This document shows positions 1 through 5,166 of a DNA stretch of 6,319 nucleotides, piece by piece. A model generated the notes under the pieces. That model was not told the origin of the DNA. It ran no database searches and saw only the letters and a program-made list of their open reading frames with translations. Numbering within the stretch: position 1 is the stretch's first letter; each line of letters begins with the position of its first letter. This stretch comes from Treponema sp. Its GTDB lineage: Bacteria; Spirochaetota; Spirochaetia; Treponematales; Breznakiellaceae. A program made the position numbers and the translations under genes. Location: the NCBI GenBank assembly GCA_031261385.1, contig JAISJS010000323.1, positions 1 to 6,319 of the forward strand, written 5' to 3'.

Positions 1-675
1 CTCCCTGAGCGGCGCCGAATTGGCGATAACCACCCGTTCTTCCAGGGTGGGAAAGGTATCCCCGGTCCGGGTAAGGAGGACCCGCTTATCGGGATACGCG
101 CCGGAAAGCCGCGAATGGAGCATTTTTGATACCCGCAGGGTGATATCCTTTTCCACCGACCGGAACGGCTTGCCATTAATGGTAAAATTACCCACCGCAC
201 CGGAATCTTTGCCCCCGTGTCCCGGGTCTACGATAACGGCGGCGATGCGGAACCGGGATTTTTCGTCTTCGATATACCGGCTCAGGGCGTTTTTTGCCGT
301 CCCGGCAAAAACAGCGGGGAAAAAGAGCTCTCCACCATCAAGATACGGAGCGGGAACGGTGAAAAACTCCCTGCCGTCGATGAGCAGGAACCCCGTTTGA
401 CCGGAAAGACCGGCAAAAAAGGCCGCATTATGCCCCGCCGCGGTAAAGACACCCACTTTCAGGAACGGGTCCCAGCGGAATTCGGCTTCTTCTTTGGTTT
501 CGGACAGGGCGTTGAGGCTTACAAGGGTTTCATCGAGGGAAAGGGGCCTTGCAGGGGATGACGCCGGGGTCTGGGCGGGGAGGGAAACCGCGAGGAAGAG
601 GAAGAAGAGAAGATATACCGCAGAGGACACGGAGAATTTGCACGGAGGACACAGAAAAAGAATGAGTTTCAGCAT
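1..675 (-). CDS. N-acetylmuramoyl-L-alanine amidase (Amidase_3), secreted, C-terminus cut by window edge
   Basis: A zinc amidase that cleaves the bond between MurNAc and L-alanine in peptidoglycan, acting outside the inner membrane. 225 codons are visible; the gene runs off the left edge. Numbered from the ATG at 673-675, the Amidase_3 core begins near residue 146 with VIVDPGHGGKDSGAVG. H153 and E175 (in SVEKDITL) are the expected first two zinc ligands, followed by LLTRTGDTFPTLEERVVIAN. The third ligand (SIHAN-like) lies beyond the window. Residues about 10-35 are hydrophobic and end in LAVSLPAQ, a signal peptide. Residues about 85-125 (LLIDGREFFTVPAPYLDG) loosely resemble a copper-amine-oxidase N-terminal-like wall domain; this is inference. 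The start at 675 has AGAGAGG 6 nt upstream. A second in-frame ATG at 733-735 lies 13 nt after the ATP-grasp stop and begins MKKI, the likelier ancestral start; a repeat element separates the two. Confidence 0.88.
   Translation of the reverse strand, partial: MLKLILFLCPPCKFSVSSAVYLLFFLFLAVSLPAQTPASSPARPLSLDETLVSLNALSETKEEAEFRWDPFLKVGVFTAAGHNAAFFAGLSGQTGFLLIDGREFFTVPAPYLDGGELFFPAVFAGTAKNALSRYIEDEKSRFRIAAVIVDPGHGGKDSGAVGNFTINGKPFRSVEKDITLRVSKMLHSRLSGAYPDKRVLLTRTGDTFPTLEERVVIANSAPLRE
291..311. repeat. Perfect 9-bp hairpin with 3-nt loop inside the amidase gene
   Basis: On the plus strand TTTTTGCCG (291-299) and CGGCAAAAA (303-311) are exact reverse complements separated by TCC. It lies in the coding region just before the catalytic domain (residues about 122-129, in VFAGTAK). 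On the coding strand the downstream arm ends in A's rather than a U-run, so it is not a typical intrinsic terminator for this operon. Confidence 0.5.
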
Positions 676-723
676 TAAATTCCTCTCTGCGTTCTCTGCG
701 TTATCTCTGCGCTCTCCGTGGTT
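616..723 (-). repeat. In-frame imperfect inverted-repeat element splitting the amidase signal peptide
   Basis: Read on the minus strand, one arm is built of purine words (CACGGAGA, CGCAGAGA and variants, about four units, roughly 682-723). The other is built of their complements (TCTGTG, TCCTCCGTG, TCTCCGTG, TCCTCTGCGG, roughly 617-655). Aligned without gaps, the arms match at about 25 of 42 positions and most differences are transitions. The outer ends are TTAACCAC and GCGGTATA. The span is 36 codons with no stop in the amidase frame. Removing it would join MKKI to YLLFFLFLAVSLPAQ, a normal signal peptide, which suggests insertion into an existing gene. The arm words and the open frame are seen directly; insertion is inferred. 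The exact borders are uncertain by a few bases. Confidence 0.72.
682..688 (-). promoter_or_regulatory. Ribosome binding site AGAGAGG inside the repeat element
   Basis: AGAGAGG lies 6 nt before the ATG at 673-675 and supports that start for the amidase. Both this site and the ATG belong to the central part of the repeat element, between its two arms, so the element may have supplied a new translation start. The upstream ATG at 733-735 has only AAGG directly abutting it and a weak AAGAAG about 8 nt away. Confidence 0.5.
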
Positions 724-748
724 AATCTTCTTCATCCTTTTTTCTTCT

Positions 749-2368
749 TTATTTTTGCATCATGTCTATCATGTATACTGCGGCCTGGTAGCCGCCGCGG
801 ATTAGGGCGGACCAGAAATTTCGGCCCAGGTATATGGTTTTAGTATCGGAGGTTTTTTCTTCCGGAGATACCACGGGGAGCGGCAGGGCGGTGATTTGCC
901 TGACGGCTGCAAGGGATTCTTCTACGGTTCTTCCCATATAGTCACGTAAATCTGAGGCGGAAAATTCGGGGAAGGGGATGATGGCTAAATTTTGGTTTAT
1001 TTGGTCCACGTCGTCCGGGGCGCCTTTTGCCGTATAAGAGCCGGGAAGGCGGTCCAGGGCGGAACGGAGCGCCGGGAAAATTTGAAAGGCATCAAGGTGC
1101 CTGGCACCATTCTGGAAAAGGTGCCTGGCGCCATCCAAAAAAGCTTCAGTCTCGGGATTGGGCGCCTGCAGGCGGATTAATATGGAGCGGGCGGCGGTTT
1201 CGGCGGCCTCGGCGGCGGCCTGGCGGTTGGGGGCCTGGGTGATGATGTTGCCGCATTTGGAGACGTTGTTTTCGGGGAAGGTGACGGGGCTTCCCGGCGC
1301 AGCGCGCAGAAAAAGGTCCTTTACGTAGGGGGCTTCACGGGCGGCCTGAACCCCCTGGAGCGACGCAACAACGCCGGGAATCGAAATAAAGGCCCGTTCG
1401 GCGCTGGTCCACGAACGGCCGGGGACAAGGCCGGTGGGTTTGCGGCCGGTACAGGCCTGGATCATTGCCTGCGTCGGCTCTACGCCGGAAGCGTACGGAT
1501 AGGTCCAGCCTGACATGTAGCCGCCGGAGAGGCGGGCGGCAACTTCCCCAATCATGGGGCCATTGGGGGTAAGTTTGATGTCCCCTTTGGCGGCGCCGAC
1601 GCTATTTTCTCCGGCAATCCCGAGGGCGCGGACGGCGGCGCAAAAGGTATCCAGAAGGAGTTTTTGCTGTTCGGCTGGAAAATTCGAGGGCATCGTATGG
1701 CCCATTTCGATAAAATACGGCGGAAAAAAGATGTGCCGGTCGGCAAGACCGCAGATCGTAATTTCCCCATGGTAGACGATGGCGTCCACGGAAAATTCGG
1801 GGCCTTCTATAAAGCCTTCGACAATTGCCCTGCCCGATCGGGAAAATTTGAGGGCGCCGGCCACTGCAGGAGAAAGTTCGGCAAAGCTGTCCACCCGGCG
1901 GCAGCCCCGCCCGCCCATATTATCAACGGGCTTTACCACGAGCGGATACGGCGCGGGGAGAGCGGTGTCGGGGAGGGGCGGCGTTGAAAAAACGGCAAAT
2001 TCCGGAGAAGGAAGTCCCGCCTTTTTGAAGCAATCCCGCATCCGCTCTTTGTCGGAAGCGTTAAGGGCCGCCTCATAGGGAATACCGGGAAGGCCGAGTT
2101 TTTCGGCGGCCCAGGCAACCGAAGCGGAAAAATCGGTTCCGGCGGTCATAATCCCTGAAAGACCCCCTTCCGCCATGAGAATTCCGCCCAGAGCTTCGAT
2201 TCCTTCTTTATCTTTTAAGTCGATACACTCAAAACGATCGGCAAGATCTTTACACGGGGCATCGGGATCGCCGTCAATTACCACAGTAAAAAGCCCCATC
2301 TCGCCTGCTATCCGTATAGCGGGACCCTGCATGACCCCCGCGCCCAAAATCATGATACGTTCTTTCAC
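749..2368 (-). CDS. ATP-grasp carboxylate-amine ligase, acceptor unknown
   Basis: A 539-aa ATP-grasp enzyme, the fold that couples a carboxylate to an amine, thiol or similar nucleophile through an acyl phosphate. The N-terminal pre-ATP-grasp domain opens with MILGAGVMQGPA (residues 6-17) and has VVIDGDPDAP (29-38), like CarB and PurK/PurT relatives. The ATP-binding lysine is probably K146 in PLVVKPVDNMGGRG, followed by IVEGFIEGPEFSVDA (182-196). The metal-binding segment is GDIKLTPNGPMIGEVAARLSGG (262-283), with E275 and R279 in the expected places. Residues about 310-539 form a long C-terminal region I cannot assign, ending FWSALIRGGYQAAVYMID. Start is GTG at 2366-2368, with AAGGAG 8 nt upstream. 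It lies 31 nt after the methyltransferase fusion and 13 nt before the older-looking amidase ATG, so it sits mid-operon. The context suggests adding an amino acid or similar group to a sugar or peptide, but the substrate is unknown. A tandem repeat interrupts residues about 410-425. Confidence 0.88.
   Translation of the reverse strand: MKERIMILGAGVMQGPAIRIAGEMGLFTVVIDGDPDAPCKDLADRFECIDLKDKEGIEALGGILMAEGGLSGIMTAGTDFSASVAWAAEKLGLPGIPYEAALNASDKERMRDCFKKAGLPSPEFAVFSTPPLPDTALPAPYPLVVKPVDNMGGRGCRRVDSFAELSPAVAGALKFSRSGRAIVEGFIEGPEFSVDAIVYHGEITICGLADRHIFFPPYFIEMGHTMPSNFPAEQQKLLLDTFCAAVRALGIAGENSVGAAKGDIKLTPNGPMIGEVAARLSGGYMSGWTYPYASGVEPTQAMIQACTGRKPTGLVPGRSWTSAERAFISIPGVVASLQGVQAAREAPYVKDLFLRAAPGSPVTFPENNVSKCGNIITQAPNRQAAAEAAETAARSILIRLQAPNPETEAFLDGARHLFQNGARHLDAFQIFPALRSALDRLPGSYTAKGAPDDVDQINQNLAIIPFPEFSASDLRDYMGRTVEESLAAVRQITALPLPVVSPEEKTSDTKTIYLGRNFWSALIRGGYQAAVYMIDMMQK
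1094..1141 (-). repeat. Two tandem 24-nt repeats, each with a 13-nt palindrome, in the ATP-grasp gene
   Basis: Two units (1094-1117 and 1118-1141) each carry the interrupted palindrome GGTGCCTGGCACC (1096-1108), with one change in the second copy, GGTGCCTGGCGCC (1120-1132). The period of 24 nt is eight codons, so the protein repeats GARHL twice (residues 413-417 and 421-425) without a frame change. The position is the unassigned C-terminal region, probably a loop. It looks like an inserted or expanded mobile palindrome. Confidence 0.8.
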
Positions 2369-2376
2369 GATTATAT

Positions 2377-2382
2377 CTCCTT
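2377..2382 (-). promoter_or_regulatory. Ribosome binding site AAGGAG for the ATP-grasp gene
   Basis: AAGGAG sits 8 nt before a GTG codon at 2366-2368. This strong site decides the GTG start, which gives MKERIMILGAG, rather than the internal ATG five codons later that would cut into the first strand of the Rossmann-like domain. The half-copy repeat at 2385-2427 ends directly next to it. Confidence 0.85.
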
Positions 2383-2384
2383 AA

Positions 2385-2427
2385 TTCGCCTTATTCGCCT
2401 TATTCGCCTTCGCGGTTAAAATTCCTA
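2385..2427 (-). repeat. Half copy of the element, forming the C-terminus and stop of the fusion gene
   Basis: On the plus strand the word TTCGCC occurs three times at a 9-nt spacing (2385, 2394, 2403), followed by TTCGCGGTTAAAATTCCTA. Positions 2394-2427 match 3964-3997, inside the same gene, at 33 of 34 bases. Read on the minus strand it encodes the last residues RNFNREGE and supplies the TAA stop (2400-2402). It then runs on to the ribosome binding site of the next gene. No opposite arm is present here. Confidence 0.85.
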
Positions 2428-4589
2428 TATTTTGTAACAACCGCATACGCTTCAAACGTATCCCCCAAACCGCAGATACAGCTGATCAGCATAATCAAGC
2501 GATAGATTAGCCCCTTTTGACGTATGGCAAATTTGCCGATACCGGGAAAACGTTCGGGATGATGCCCGGTTACGCGGACACGCCGCAGATGAAAACCCGC
2601 CTGTTTTAAAATTTTTCTGCAATGAGGGCTCCAGATGGTAAAATGATCCGCAGGACTTTTTTCAAGAAAAGCAGCAAGGGAACTTCGCCGGGAAATTCCT
2701 GAAAATGACGGGGTAGAAAACGCCAGAACACCGCCGGGTTTAAGTATGCGCCTGATCTCATCAAGGACCCGCCTGAAATCCCTGAAATGCTCGATTACAA
2801 ACCACATGGTCACCACATCAAAACCAGTATCTGCCAACACTTCCGGCAAGGGGGTATCGGGGAAAAAGCCTGTGTGGGCTTCGATTTTTAAAACATTCCG
2901 TACATAGGCTACCGCGTCCTCCGCCGGGTCCATCCCCACGGGAGAAAAGCCTTCGTCACGGGCGGCGGCGAGAAAGGGGCCGTAGGCGCAGCCGATGTCG
3001 AGGAGCCGCGGATTTTTGTCATTGGAGCCAATGCCAGGAGAAGAATTTGTCCGCGGATTTTCGCGGATTTTCGCGGATGATTTTTTTAGCGCCTTGATAT
3101 AGTTCAGCCGCTCTTTACCCGCGGCAATGATGTTGGGAAAGTCTTCGATATAGGTTTTTCCGTATTGTTTTTTGTAGAAGTCAAAAAAATAATCTTTTGC
3201 ATATTCGATGGGCGGCGGAGTAAGGCGATCCAGGTACACCATCCCGCAGTGCTTACAGCGGCGGTAGGTACGGTCGGGGAAACGGAAGGGGAAAGAAGGG
3301 TGGATTTCGCAACAAGGCCGACAGGCCGCAGTTTCCAGCGAGGTGAAAGGTGGAGGGTGGAGGTGCTGTGGGGTTCTGCCGCAGGCGGGACAGGCCGTAT
3401 ATACCATCGGAGAGAACGTATTGATGAGGTCTGCAAGAGATTGAGCAGGCGGCTTGTCGAGGCCGTATTTGGCGGTAATGTCTGCGCAGCGTTGTGAAAG
3501 TTTTTGGAGGAAACCGGCGGTCAATGATTTTTCGGAAAACAGCCGGTTTAAGCGGCGGGCTGACGTGGGGCCAATTCCGGCGGAATAAAAACCGGCGTTT
3601 TTTGCAAGTTTTTCGTGGTAGCGGGTGGGGGAAACAAGGATCACCAGCAGGCCTGCATGAAGGGCCTCAAATGCGGTAAGGCCAAAATGGGTTATCAAAA
3701 TATCGTATTCGGCAAGATGTTCAGCCAAATCGGGAATAAGGCGGGGCTTTTCTAAACCGGCGTTTTTAAAAAAAGTCTTTTCGAGAACCTCGTAAACCGC
3801 ACCGCCAAGTCCCGCAGCATCTTCCGCTCCAAAACTGATGAGTATTTTTGGGGGACTGCTACTATCGAAGAATGTAAACCGCAAAGTCGAATAAGGCGAA
3901 GAAGGGGAAGAAGGAGAAAAGAAAGAAGAAGAGAAAGAATGAATCTTTTCCTCTCTTTCCTTTTTCGCCTTATTCGCCTTTGCGGTTAAAATTCCTAATG
4001 GTGAACGGCGGTTTTTTGGTAAGGGGTTAAGCGAAGGGTCCTGAATGTTTGGCTTTGTTTTGTTGGGAAGGCCGGGAAGAAGGTCTATGAGGAAATTGAA
4101 ACGGTCACGGCAGGGGCCGCCTTCGTCTATGCCGATGAGCGGGGCGAGCTTTGACCAAAAAGCAAATTCAGTCCCGGTGGTTTTAAAACGATCAAGGACA
4201 ATGAAATCCCAGTTTTTCCCGGTGGGTTTGCCGGATTGCGTCAGATCCTGCAAAATAATCCAGGAATTATCAAAACCTTCGGTTAGAGCGGGGATTCTGT
4301 CTGCGGCTTCTCTATGGGGCAAATATAACCAGGCTTCCCTGCCCGCTTTCCGCAGATCCCGGACCAGAACCAGTGAGCGCGCCAGATGACCGCCGCCCCG
4401 GCCTTTTTCAAATGCAGGGACGACGAGGATTTTGTTGAATACTTTGATTCTGTCGAATTCTGTGATGCTGTTACCGCCTGTCCTGTAAAAAAAGTCCTGA
4501 CCAGGCGGCGATGATTGCTTCTCCGCGGTAACGTGCGTCTGAATCGCCTGAAAAAGAAAGCGCTTCATAGAGGGAGCAGGCCCTTTCAT
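2400..4589 (-). CDS. PseG/SpsG-like sugar-nucleotide hydrolase or transferase fused to a zinc-ribbon SAM methyltransferase
   Basis: A 729-aa two-part protein. Residues about 52-390 resemble PseG/SpsG, a GT-B-fold relative of MurG that removes UDP from an amino-sugar nucleotide in pseudaminic-type pathways. GRGGGHLARS (63-72) carries the conserved His (H68), with DFIVLDRF (128-135), KILISFGAED (248-257) and YDILITHFGLTAFEALHAG (295-313). Residues about 398-450 hold cysteine pairs CPAC, CRPC and CKHC, a probable zinc ribbon. Residues about 485-722 are a class I SAM methyltransferase: LLDIGCAYGPF (529-539), D554 in GMDP, FDVVTMWFVIEHF (590-602) and ILKPGGVLAFSTP (615-627). The longest reading starts at ATG 4587-4589 and overlaps spsF by 119 nt. 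The only other ATG before the conserved region is at 4566-4568, so about 50 N-terminal residues are doubtful. Two repeat insertions enlarge the protein (residues about 199-240 and 502-527). It probably acts in glycan synthesis in the cytoplasm; the exact substrate is unknown. Confidence 0.82.
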   Translation of the reverse strand: MKGPAPSMKRFLFQAIQTHVTAEKQSSPPGQDFFYRTGGNSITEFDRIKVFNKILVVPAFEKGRGGGHLARSLVLVRDLRKAGREAWLYLPHREAADRIPALTEGFDNSWIILQDLTQSGKPTGKNWDFIVLDRFKTTGTEFAFWSKLAPLIGIDEGGPCRDRFNFLIDLLPGLPNKTKPNIQDPSLNPLPKNRRSPLGILTAKANKAKKEREEKIHSFSSSFFSPSSPSSPYSTLRFTFFDSSSPPKILISFGAEDAAGLGGAVYEVLEKTFFKNAGLEKPRLIPDLAEHLAEYDILITHFGLTAFEALHAGLLVILVSPTRYHEKLAKNAGFYSAGIGPTSARRLNRLFSEKSLTAGFLQKLSQRCADITAKYGLDKPPAQSLADLINTFSPMVYTACPACGRTPQHLHPPPFTSLETAACRPCCEIHPSFPFRFPDRTYRRCKHCGMVYLDRLTPPPIEYAKDYFFDFYKKQYGKTYIEDFPNIIAAGKERLNYIKALKKSSAKIRENPRTNSSPGIGSNDKNPRLLDIGCAYGPFLAAARDEGFSPVGMDPAEDAVAYVRNVLKIEAHTGFFPDTPLPEVLADTGFDVVTMWFVIEHFRDFRRVLDEIRRILKPGGVLAFSTPSFSGISRRSSLAAFLEKSPADHFTIWSPHCRKILKQAGFHLRRVRVTGHHPERFPGIGKFAIRQKGLIYRLIMLISCICGLGDTFEAYAVVTKYRNFNREGE
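3052..3081 (-). repeat. Three tandem decamers before methyltransferase motif I
   Basis: On the plus strand CGCGGATTTT occurs at 3052-3061 and 3062-3071, followed by CGCGGATGAT at 3072-3081. CCGCGGATTTT also occurs separately at 3006-3016. The coding strand reads SAKIRENPR, and then NDKNPR just before LLDIGCAYG. Methyltransferases of this kind normally reach motif I a few residues after the preceding helix (here NYIKAL), so residues about 502-527 look like an added linker of repeat origin. Confidence 0.7.
3871..3993 (-). repeat. In-frame 123-nt inverted-repeat element in the PseG-like domain
   Basis: Positions 3871-3905 and 3959-3993 are reverse complements at 31 of 35 bases. The shared core on the plus strand is AACCGCAAAG, then CGAATAAGGCGAA in the left arm. 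The 53-nt middle is purine-rich (about 3897-3938) then pyrimidine-rich, so it can extend the stem. The element is 41 codons long with no stop in the coding frame. It encodes a lysine-rich then serine-rich stretch (AKANKAKKEREEK followed by HSFSSSFFSPSSPSS, residues about 203-231). It sits between NPLPKNRR and PPKILISFG, a spot where PseG-like proteins have a short linker. The repeat is seen directly; that it was inserted is inferred. Confidence 0.85.
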
Positions 4590-5166
4590 AGTCGGCGGCG
4601 GTATCCACGGTCAGCCTGATTGAGGAGTCCTGCCAGGGCAGGGGCGCAAGGGGACGGTGAAGGGAAAACAGTTCGGGATGACCGTAGAGATAGGGGCAGA
4701 CGTGCTCACGTTCCGGCAGGGCGGAGGCTTCTTTTTCGGCGCGAAGCAAGGCGGCGGCAGAAATCGACTCAACTCCGGCTCCGGGGGGAAGGCCGCTATA
4801 CCCTGCATAATCAGCATTGCGGGATGCAGATTCATCATTGATGGCGATAGCGGCATCGGGAAAGACAAAGGGGTTATCTCCGGTGGCGCGGATTACCCGG
4901 TCAATATGAAAATTGCGGATCGCAATGCAATACCGCTCCAGTACATCTTCTTTGGGGCCGGCGATTATTTCAAAACCCGCTTCCCCGGCAAGCGGGGTAA
5001 AAGCGTCAATGCAGTCTTCAGGGCATGCAAGGACCCACAGATCCGATGGGACCCGGTTCAGGGCTTCCATGACACGGAACAACAGCGGACGGCCCCCGAG
5101 GGGAAGCAGGACTTTTCCCGGAAGCCGTGAAGAATCAAGGCGGGCCTGGAGGATAATGGCGGTCAT
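4471..5166 (-). CDS. spsF: SpsF-type cytidylyltransferase (CMP-sugar synthetase family)
   Basis: A 231-aa GT-A-like nucleotidyltransferase of the CMP-KDO/CMP-NeuAc synthetase superfamily, which joins CMP to an acid sugar. The signature IILQARLDSSRLPGKVLLPLGGRPLL (split as IILQARLDSSRLPGK, residues 4-18, and VLLPLGGRPLL, 19-29) contains the nucleotide-binding loop with R and K. It is followed by GPKEDVLERY (70-79), VIRATGDNPFVFPD (90-103) with the metal-site Asp, and IRLTVDTAADYE (182-193). The length is close to the usual 230-250 aa. The ATG at 5164-5166 overlaps the upstream stop as ATGA, with GGAGG 7 nt upstream, so the two genes are translationally coupled. Its neighbours, a PseG-like protein and a glycosyltransferase, mirror the spsF-spsG pairing of Bacillus spore-coat operons and nonulosonic-acid clusters. 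The sugar is not known. Confidence 0.9.
   Translation of the reverse strand: MTAIILQARLDSSRLPGKVLLPLGGRPLLFRVMEALNRVPSDLWVLACPEDCIDAFTPLAGEAGFEIIAGPKEDVLERYCIAIRNFHIDRVIRATGDNPFVFPDAAIAINDESASRNADYAGYSGLPPGAGVESISAAALLRAEKEASALPEREHVCPYLYGHPELFSLHRPLAPLPWQDSSIRLTVDTAADYERACSLYEALSFSGDSDARYRGEAIIAAWSGLFLQDRR

Noticed and set aside
20..561. Overlapping plus-strand open frames at the left edge
   Set aside because: The minus strand encodes a clear Amidase_3 catalytic motif with a signal peptide, so the plus-strand frames are shadows.
616..723. CRISPR array suggested by the repeated short words
   Set aside because: The words are 8-11 nt, nearly contiguous, and arranged as opposed arms; there are no regular spacers of 30 nt or so and no cas genes.
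494..805. Plus-strand frame with a hydrophobic tail (FSALSLRSPWLIFFILFSSLF) that could be taken for a small membrane protein
   Set aside because: The hydrophobic part is the translated repeat words and poly-pyrimidine tract, and it runs antisense to the amidase start and the ATP-grasp end.
1188..1231. GGC/GCC-rich run resembling a repeat array
   Set aside because: It encodes an alanine-rich helix (AAAEAAETAA) and is explained by codon bias in a GC-rich gene.
3336..3366. GGTGGAGGGTGGAGGTG-type purine run in the zinc-ribbon part, possibly another repeat insertion or a G-quadruplex
   Set aside because: No second copy or opposite arm is visible in the window and the G-runs are mostly of two or three bases, so the case is too weak.
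4657..5130. Plus-strand open frame of 157 codons opposite spsF
   Set aside because: Antisense shadow of a well-supported gene; no family-like sequence.
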